NCBI GenBank assembly: GCA_023261685.1
Contig: JAHFOM010000007.1
Location: 1-20,242 of the forward strand
Direction of reading: 5' to 3'
DNA length: 20,242 nucleotides
Source: Candidatus Moraniibacteriota bacterium
Lineage (GTDB): Bacteria > Patescibacteriota > Minisyncoccia > Moranbacterales > UBA1568
Shown: piece by piece, positions 11,901 to 17,729 of the stretch
Numbering within the stretch: the first letter of the stretch is position 1
How the letters are laid out: every line of letters starts with the position of its first letter
Position numbers and translations under genes: made by a program
The notes under the pieces: model-generated
The model's database searches: none
What the model saw: only the letters and a program-made list of their open reading frames with translations
What the model was told of the DNA's origin: nothing

Positions 11901-13952
11901 ATGACACAACATCAAAGCGACATCACATTTTTCGCCAAAACGAATTTCCGTAATCAGGAGAAAGTGTTCGGCATCAAGACTGATGACCGGCGCCGGCATA
12001 TGTATGTGATCGGCAAGACTGGTATGGGTAAGACCAACCTTTTGGAAAATCTGGCTATTCAGGATATTCAGAAGGGGCACGGCATCGCCTTCATTGATCC
12101 GCACGGTGATACGGCGGAAAAACTCATCAAGGCGATCCCGCCTCATCGCATCAATGACGTCATCTATCTAAATCCTGCCGATCAGGATTTTCCCATCGCG
12201 TTCAACGTGATGGAGAAAGTCGCTCCGGAGTTCCGCCACCTTGTGGCTTCGGGATTAGTTGGGGTGTTCAAGAAAATCTATGCTGAATCATGGGGACCGC
12301 GTCTCGAATATATTTTGCGGAATGCCATCTTGGCGTTGTTGGAATTTCCGGGGAGTACGCTCCTCGGAGTGACGCGTATCTTGGTGGACAAGTCGTACCG
12401 CGCGCGAGTGGTGGAGAAGATCACTGATCCAGTGGTACGCAGCTTCTGGGTGGATGAGTTCTCCCAGTGGAACGACCGCGTCTTGCAAGAAGTCATCTCG
12501 CCGATCCAAAACAAAGTCGGACAGTTTCTTTCAAATTCTCTTACCCGCAATATCGTCGGTCAGACGACCTCATCTTTCGACATACGGGAGGCGATGGATT
12601 CCCAGAAGATTCTCATCATCAACCTTTCCAAGGGGCGAATCGGAGAAGACAATGGAGCGTTGCTCGGTGCGATGATTATCACCAAAATTCAGCTCGCTGC
12701 GATGGGACGCGTGGATATTCCCGAGGATGATCGCAAGGACTTTTATCTCTACGTCGATGAGTTCCAGAATTTCGCGACGGAATCATTCGCCAATATTCTT
12801 TCCGAAGCGCGTAAATACCACTTGAATCTGATTTTGGCAAATCAGTACGTGACGCAGATTGATGAGAAGGTGCGCGACGCGATTTTCGGCAACGCGGGGA
12901 GCATCATCTCATTCCGTGTGGGCGCGATGGACGCGGAATTTTTGGAAAAGGAATTTGAGCCGGTGTTTATGATGAACGACATCATCAATCTGCCGAAATT
13001 CCAGATCTATCTCAAGCTGATGATAGATGGTATCGCGGGGGATGCCTTTTCAGCCACGACGCTACCACCGATCAAGCTCGAAGACATCGGCAGTGAAGAA
13101 AAAGTCATCAAGAGTTCCCGAGAGCGCTATTCATCGAGCAGAGCCGAAGTAGAAGACAAGATTCGTCGTTGGAGCGGTATGCTGACTCCGGAAGAACGTC
13201 AGGCGCTGGTACAGCAGGATCAGTCAAATACTCGTCCCTCTGCAGTCCCTTCAGCGCCAGCGCGCCAGCCAGTTCCGCGACGTGAATCACCGCCGGCAGT
13301 TTCGGCGTCTAAAAAAGTTTTCAGTCATCAGGCACCGCCGACACCGGCGCCAATGCCGACACCGGCGCCTGCTCCGGCAGTTATTCCGAGTCATCCGACT
13401 GAAACAGCACCTGTTTTCGAACCGCCATTGGCTCCGAAACGAGCTCCATTCGTTGTGCTTGAGGCCGTAGAAAAAGAAGCAGGAACAGAAAGTGAGGTGC
13501 CAAGAGAACATCTGCCCGTACCCGATCGAGAGAGTGCGAGAAACGACAGTCGGACAGAGACAACGTTGCCACCGAAAGTACTGTATCCAGCTCATTGCGC
13601 GACATGCGGGGTTGATATCATGGTGCCGTTCGTACCGGACGGCAAGCGCCCGACATTTTGCAAGGACTGTCTGCGCGATTACCAGCGCTCAGTCGCTAAG
13701 GCAAAGAATGAAATAGAGGAGCAGAGCGCCAGCCGTGCTGCGGACCCGATCAAGACGGAGGTACCACAGAGCACCGTTTTATCAGTGCCTTCCGCTTCAC
13801 AAAAAACCTATGCTTCAAGCGAGGCGCCGATGTCTCTGGCACAAATGCAGCATATCGGTCCAAAGAAGTTCAAGCCCCTCCGCAGACGGCCGTCGGTCAA
13901 TCTTGATGAAGTGCGCGCCTTGCTTGGTGGTGCAAACAAGAGAGAGCAATAA
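11901..13952 (+). CDS. VirD4/TraG-like type IV coupling ATPase with Pro-rich linker and C-terminal zinc ribbon
   Basis: This 683-aa protein has an N-terminal RecA-like motor. Walker A is GKTGMGKT (38-45), followed by FIDPHGD (65-70), Walker B YLYVDEFQNF (about 282-291) and the ANQY motif (313-316) of the type IV secretion coupling/TraD-VirD4 group. Such ATPases bind DNA or protein substrates and feed them to a membrane channel. Unlike classical VirD4 it has no N-terminal membrane helices; the 10590 gene may supply them. After the motor (about 390) come a charged segment, a Pro/Ala-rich linker (about 440-510) with internal repeats, and a four-Cys ribbon (CATCG near 565, CKDC near 586) containing VPFVPDGKRPTF. 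No relaxase, VirB4 or pilin gene is in the window, so an ordinary conjugation operon is not supported. Confidence 0.9.
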   Translation: MTQHQSDITFFAKTNFRNQEKVFGIKTDDRRRHMYVIGKTGMGKTNLLENLAIQDIQKGHGIAFIDPHGDTAEKLIKAIPPHRINDVIYLNPADQDFPIAFNVMEKVAPEFRHLVASGLVGVFKKIYAESWGPRLEYILRNAILALLEFPGSTLLGVTRILVDKSYRARVVEKITDPVVRSFWVDEFSQWNDRVLQEVISPIQNKVGQFLSNSLTRNIVGQTTSSFDIREAMDSQKILIINLSKGRIGEDNGALLGAMIITKIQLAAMGRVDIPEDDRKDFYLYVDEFQNFATESFANILSEARKYHLNLILANQYVTQIDEKVRDAIFGNAGSIISFRVGAMDAEFLEKEFEPVFMMNDIINLPKFQIYLKLMIDGIAGDAFSATTLPPIKLEDIGSEEKVIKSSRERYSSSRAEVEDKIRRWSGMLTPEERQALVQQDQSNTRPSAVPSAPARQPVPRRESPPAVSASKKVFSHQAPPTPAPMPTPAPAPAVIPSHPTETAPVFEPPLAPKRAPFVVLEAVEKEAGTESEVPREHLPVPDRESARNDSRTETTLPPKVLYPAHCATCGVDIMVPFVPDGKRPTFCKDCLRDYQRSVAKAKNEIEEQSASRAADPIKTEVPQSTVLSVPSASQKTYASSEAPMSLAQMQHIGPKKFKPLRRRPSVNLDEVRALLGGANKREQ

Positions 13953-13982
13953 TCTTTTCTGTTGGGGATAATTTTTACCTTC

Positions 13983-14011
13983 TTGTTTTGGCGAGCTGTT
14001 TTTGGTAGTAT
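13983..14011 (+). promoter_or_regulatory. Promoter of the 36-aa gene/ftsB-like unit
   Basis: TTGTTT (13983-13988), a 17-base spacer and TAGTAT (14006-14011) lie 25 bases upstream of the ATG at 14036. This suggests that transcription restarts after the ATPase gene. Confidence 0.55.
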
Positions 14012-14035
14012 GAGAGTATGTAACAATACGACACT

Positions 14036-14146
14036 ATGAGTTTCAAAAAAATGCATAAGCGGGTGTACCGATTGTGGGTGATAGTATCTGTTTTTGTGAT
14101 GATATCGATGGTGGCGTTTTTGTTGGCCCCGTTCTTCCTTTCCTGA
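14036..14146 (+). CDS. Single-helix membrane peptide, 36 aa
   Basis: The peptide MSFKKMHKRVYRLWVIVSV continues as one membrane helix through about residue 35 and ends FFLS. The N terminus is strongly basic (K4, K5, K8, R9, R12), predicting an N-in topology. It has its own promoter (13983-14011) and precedes the FtsB-like gene by 42 bases. Short basic single-helix peptides of this pattern before division or envelope genes are familiar to me from Patescibacteria, but I can name no family. A chance ORF cannot be excluded, although the basic-then-hydrophobic design and its position argue against it. Confidence 0.6.
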   Translation: MSFKKMHKRVYRLWVIVSVFVMISMVAFLLAPFFLS

Positions 14147-14188
14147 CCCAACGGAAAACAGGATATTTTTGAGTCTGCATACGTTACT

Positions 14189-14581
14189 ATGACAAAACGG
14201 AAACTTTGGATACAGGGAGCCATCGTGACAGCGGTTATTCTTATCGGTTGGGCCGTGTTTGTCTCATCGAAGCAGATCGAGAGAAATCACCGGATTCAAG
14301 CAGAGGTTTCCGCGCTTGTTACCGAAGCCGCCAAGATTCGCCGTGAAAATGAAACGCTTGCAGAGAAGATCAATTATTATGCCTCATCCGATTTTCGTGA
14401 ACAGGAAGCCAAGAGAAAACTCGGACTGAAGAAAGCCGAAGAAACCGTCGTCGTCATCAAGCCGGCTCCAGAACAAGGGAAAGAGGAGAGTAGTCAGACC
14501 GATGGGATGAAAGAAACTGCTCAAAGCGACAGGCGGGACGACGAGGCGAATTACAAAAAATGGTGGCGGTTATTTTTCTGA
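14189..14581 (+). CDS. FtsB/DivIC-like septum formation protein
   Basis: This 130-aa bitopic protein has a short basic cytoplasmic start (MTKRK) and one membrane helix at about 6-26. A coiled coil follows at about 30-66 (RNHRIQAEVSALVTEAAKIR, then ENETLAEKI) and then the family block FREQEAKRKLGLKKAEETVVVIKP. FtsB and DivIC bridge the divisome on the outer face of the membrane, working with FtsL and FtsQ to activate septal wall synthesis. The C-terminal tail is polar and ends in the aromatic-rich YKKWWRLFF, a short amphipathic end I recall from Patescibacteria homologues. It is followed 27 bases later by the foldase gene, so the two are probably co-transcribed. Confidence 0.85.
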   Translation: MTKRKLWIQGAIVTAVILIGWAVFVSSKQIERNHRIQAEVSALVTEAAKIRRENETLAEKINYYASSDFREQEAKRKLGLKKAEETVVVIKPAPEQGKEESSQTDGMKETAQSDRRDDEANYKKWWRLFF

Positions 14582-14608
14582 GATTTTTTCATTTAACAAT
14601 GCAATAGT

Positions 14609-15676
14609 ATGATGTTCACTTCGGATACCGTAGAACGTTTTTTGAAAAAAGTCCGTGTCAGCACGCTGGTGTATGCTTTTTTGGTTGTCGTGGTACTCCT
14701 CTTTATGGCAAGTCTCGTAGCCGTGTATATTTTCCCCGCGTCAGGCAGAATGACCGACGGATTGAAGAGAACGCTTCCTTACCCGGCGATCATTATCGGT
14801 TATCAGAGCGGGATTACCTATGCGACGCTCGGGGAGAATATGCAAGCCGTCAGGCGTTTCTATGAAGCGCAGGATTTTTCTCAAGTCGGTTTACGAGTGG
14901 ATTTTTCCACCGATGAGGGGAAAAAACGTTTGAAAGTGCGCGAAAAAGAAGTACTCAATAAAATGATAGAGGATAGTGCCATCAAGATGTTGTCTGGTGA
15001 TCGCGGCATCCGGGTAAGTGCCGAAGAAGTCAATCAGGCGGTTTCTCGGAAATTGGAGGAGAATGGCAGCAAGAGCGAGGTCATCAAGGATCTCGATCGT
15101 TTGTATGGCTGGACGCTTTCTGATTTTCAGGAAAAAGTAGTGTTGCCAAGTCTGTATCAGGAAAAATTGCAGGCGAGTTTCATCAAAGAGGTGGATACGA
15201 CCGCTACCGGAAAAAAACAAATACGTCTGGCGCAAGAGGCGTTGCGGGGCGGGGACTCTTTTGCCGAGGTGGCCAAACGCTACTCTGAAGGCAATACCGC
15301 TGAGAGCGGAGGAAGCTTAGGCTGGTTCGCTCCGGAGGATGTGGCGCCGGAATTGCGCCAGCCGGTTGTCAGTCAAAAAATCGGTGTTCCGGGAGACGTT
15401 ATCGAAAGCGGTCTCGGATTTCATATTATCCTCGTGGAAGAGGTCAAGCAGGAAGATCAGCGACAATTGTATCGTCTGAGTCAGATCTTCACCCGGCGGG
15501 TGACATTCGCTGATTGGTTGTCGGAAAAAATGCGCGCATTGCCAGTCGTCGTATTGTCTCCGGAATACCAATGGAATGCCGAAGAGGCACGCGTGGAATT
15601 TAAGAAACAAGAGCTGCGGGATTTTGAGCGAGCATTGTTTGAGAAGGCAGATGGCGATACGACGCTCTTTTTCTAA
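14609..15676 (+). CDS. SurA/PrsA-like peptidyl-prolyl cis-trans isomerase (parvulin), membrane anchored
   Basis: This 355-aa protein has a basic N terminus and one membrane helix at about residues 19-43 (STLVYAFLVVVVLLFMASLV), so the bulk is extracytoplasmic. A SurA_N-like chaperone region (about 60-195) includes KVREKEVLNKMIEDSAIKML and VSAEEVNQAVSRKLEE. A parvulin rotamase domain (about 200-285) follows: GDSFAEVAKRYSEG, then SGGSLGWFAPEDVAPEL and SGLGFHIILVEEV. PrsA-type enzymes fold exported proteins outside the membrane. The tail (about 295-355) is an extra helical segment ending TTLFF. ATG14612, the second codon, is an equally possible start. It lies between the FtsB-like and HtrA genes, consistent with an envelope folding and quality-control group. 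Confidence 0.9.
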   Translation: MMFTSDTVERFLKKVRVSTLVYAFLVVVVLLFMASLVAVYIFPASGRMTDGLKRTLPYPAIIIGYQSGITYATLGENMQAVRRFYEAQDFSQVGLRVDFSTDEGKKRLKVREKEVLNKMIEDSAIKMLSGDRGIRVSAEEVNQAVSRKLEENGSKSEVIKDLDRLYGWTLSDFQEKVVLPSLYQEKLQASFIKEVDTTATGKKQIRLAQEALRGGDSFAEVAKRYSEGNTAESGGSLGWFAPEDVAPELRQPVVSQKIGVPGDVIESGLGFHIILVEEVKQEDQRQLYRLSQIFTRRVTFADWLSEKMRALPVVVLSPEYQWNAEEARVEFKKQELRDFERALFEKADGDTTLFF

Positions 15677-15759
15677 TCCGATTTTTTACTAACAGCTTCC
15701 CCGAATCGCTACGCGAATCATGACGGGTGGGTTCCGGGGTACATAGTATTTATATCTTT

Positions 15760-17070
15760 ATGGACAATAATATTCATACGGCGAATCGAGAGATTTCTGC
15801 GGAACAACATCAAACAATACAGCCTACTGGGAATTCTCGCGCGACCAGTCGGTATCAATGGGTACCCTTTTTCCTGTTGGTGCTTTTTGTCGGTTTTATC
15901 GGAGGAATAGTTTCTCCACTGGCGGTTGATTTATATCAACGGCGGATAGCAGGGATCGAAAGTCAGGGGAAATCATCATCGGATATCACTGCTCGCGTGT
16001 TGGAAAATGCGGGGGAAGACGTGTCAACTGTTGATTTGGTAGAACGGAATACCCGCGGCGTCGTCAGTATCGTCATCACCCGGGATGTTCCTCAGGTGCG
16101 TACTTTCTACAATAATCCGTTCGGCAATATGTCGCCATTTTTCTTTGATCCGTTCGGCACGCCAAAAAAGAGTCCTCAAGGGGAAAGTGATGGAAAAACA
16201 GAGCGTCAGCAGGTCGGGAGCGGTTCAGGCTTTTTTGTTTCTGCTGATGGCTTGATCGTCACTAATAAACACGTCGTTTCTGATCTGCAAGCGGAGTATA
16301 CGGTCATCGTCAGCGGAGGAGAGGAATACTCGGCAAAAGTCTTGGCACGTGATCCGAGCAACGACATCGCCGTTTTGAAAGTGGAAGGCGCAGATTTCCC
16401 GGCTTTGGAGCTTGGGGACTCCGACCAGATCAAGGTTGGTCAGACGGTCATTGCCATCGGCAATCCTCTGGGTGAATTCGCCGGTTCGGTGACGCGCGGA
16501 ATCATCTCGGGCTTAAAGCGCAACGTCTCTGCAGGTTCAGGATTCGGCGGTGAAGAACGGCTGACCGATATCATCCAGACGGACGCCGCCATCAACCCGG
16601 GTAATTCTGGCGGACCGCTCTTTGGTCTAGACGGCCGAGTTATCGGGGTCTCTGTGGCTATGGCCCAGGGGGCGGAAAATATCGGATTCGCCTTACCAAT
16701 CAATCAGGTCAAGCGCATCACCGAGCAGGTGGAGAAGACGGGAAAAATTTCCATTCCGTACATCGGCGTACGGTATGTACTGCTCGATAAGACGATACAA
16801 AAAGAAAATAATCTGCCCTATGCATACGGGGCGCTCGTCTTGCGCGGACAGAAAATGACGGACTTCGCGGTCATTCCCGGGTCACCGGCGGACAAAGCCG
16901 GTATCGTGGAGAATGATATTATTCTAGAAATCAACAATGAGAAAATAGACGAGAATCATCCGCTCGGCAACCTCATCGGCAAGTACGATGTCGGTACCGA
17001 GATCACCCTCAAGATCTGGCACAAAGGGGAGGAAAAAACAGTGACGGTGCAGCTTGAAGAACGAAAGTGA
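15760..17070 (+). CDS. htrA: HtrA/DegP-family serine protease with one PDZ domain
   Basis: This 436-aa protease has a membrane helix at about residues 34-55 (WVPFFLLVLFVGFIGGIVSP), so the catalytic part is outside the membrane. The triad is visible: H171 (TNKHVVSD), D202 (DPSNDIAVL) and S283 (NPGNSGGPLF). A single PDZ domain (about 340-430) includes IPGSPADKAGIVENDIIL. HtrA enzymes degrade or refold damaged exported proteins. I chose ATG15760; the in-frame GTG15727 would place upstream spacer in the protein. A Phe/Pro/Gly-rich loop (NNPFGNMSPFFFDPFGTPKK) precedes the protease core. Upstream bases 15699-15739 can form an imperfect hairpin, without a U-tract. The gene ends 60 bases before a bidirectional terminator. 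Confidence 0.96.
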   Translation: MDNNIHTANREISAEQHQTIQPTGNSRATSRYQWVPFFLLVLFVGFIGGIVSPLAVDLYQRRIAGIESQGKSSSDITARVLENAGEDVSTVDLVERNTRGVVSIVITRDVPQVRTFYNNPFGNMSPFFFDPFGTPKKSPQGESDGKTERQQVGSGSGFFVSADGLIVTNKHVVSDLQAEYTVIVSGGEEYSAKVLARDPSNDIAVLKVEGADFPALELGDSDQIKVGQTVIAIGNPLGEFAGSVTRGIISGLKRNVSAGSGFGGEERLTDIIQTDAAINPGNSGGPLFGLDGRVIGVSVAMAQGAENIGFALPINQVKRITEQVEKTGKISIPYIGVRYVLLDKTIQKENNLPYAYGALVLRGQKMTDFAVIPGSPADKAGIVENDIILEINNEKIDENHPLGNLIGKYDVGTEITLKIWHKGEEKTVTVQLEERK

Positions 17071-17130
17071 TGCAGAAGTGCATAATGAGTAGTGCGTGCG
17101 AGAAGAGATAGTGCGCTGTTTGTTATGTAA

Positions 17131-17158
17131 AAAAAGGAGTCCGATGGGACTCCTTTTT
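17131..17158. terminator. Bidirectional terminator between htrA and the 17188 gene
   Basis: GGAGTCC (17136-17142) and GGACTCC (17147-17153) form a perfect stem around a 4-base loop, flanked by A5 on the left and T5 on the right. This serves transcripts from both directions. Confidence 0.92.
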
Positions 17159-17187
17159 GTTTGATCAATTTTGATCGGCTTATGTCC

Positions 17188-17472
17188 CTACACGATAATA
17201 CTGGAAATATCGAAGTGTTCCTCGATCATACCCATTGCGCCACCATGAAGTGTATCCTTTAAAATTCTAAACGGGCGTCCATCAGCGGAAAGAGCAAATA
17301 TGTAAATATGCACTGGACGGAAACGGCCGAAACCGATAGACATCTCATACTTCTTGCCTTGCTCAAAGACGAGTTCACCCTCCTTCTTACTCATTGATTT
17401 GAGTCCGTTCAGGAATCCGCTATAACCGCGTTCTTGATGCCAGTAGAGGTTCTCTTTGCATTGGAATTTCAT
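17188..17472 (-). CDS. Orphan hypothetical protein, 94 aa
   Basis: I do not recognise this gene. The protein begins MKFQCKENLYWHQERGYSGF and has a beta-rich centre (KYEMSIGFGRFRPVHIYIFA, then GRPFRILKD). It ends in the acidic, hydrophobic stretch MIEEHFDISSIIV. No membrane segment or signal peptide is present. The ATG at 17472 has GGAGG seven bases upstream; the in-frame ATG at 17484 would swallow that ribosome site, so 17472 is preferred. It is monocistronic, lies opposite to its neighbours and is closed by the bidirectional terminator 17131-17158. With the 2788 and 3271 genes it forms a set of short, single, strongly ribosome-site-equipped orphans in this window. Confidence 0.7.
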   Translation of the reverse strand: MKFQCKENLYWHQERGYSGFLNGLKSMSKKEGELVFEQGKKYEMSIGFGRFRPVHIYIFALSADGRPFRILKDTLHGGAMGMIEEHFDISSIIV

Positions 17473-17593
17473 GGCTGCCTCCAAAAGGTTGTGGGAATAC
17501 TCTAAAGAACTAGTTTGCTAATGTTGAGAAGACTGTAGCAAAAACAGGATTCAATGTCAATAGTTAATTCTTCATTTCTTATCTCTTCTTGAA

Positions 17594-17620
17594 TTGGCAC
17601 TCTCGGTATGAGATTGCCAA
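17594..17620 (+). promoter_or_regulatory. CIRCE element (HrcA operator) upstream of clpB
   Basis: TTGGCACTC (17594-17602), 9 bases, GATTGCCAA (17612-17620). This matches the CIRCE consensus TTAGCACTC-N9-GAGTGCTAA in layout, with one mismatch between its own arms. HrcA binds CIRCE to repress heat-shock genes. Confidence 0.87.
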
Positions 17621-17641
17621 CTTTTCATTTTAGTGTTATAT
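17614..17641 (+). promoter_or_regulatory. Promoter of clpB overlapping CIRCE
   Basis: TTGCCA (17614-17619), a 16-base spacer and TTATAT (17636-17641). The -35 lies inside the right CIRCE arm, so HrcA binding would block polymerase. The leader to ATG17730 is about 80 bases and holds the palindrome ATCACGA-T-TCGTGAT (17689-17703). Confidence 0.6.
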
Positions 17642-17729
17642 TCTTGGTGAAGATGAGATACTATAGAAGCTATGGTTTTCGTCCGCGCATCACGATTCGT
17701 GATTCATAATTCTTCATTCTTTTTCAAAT

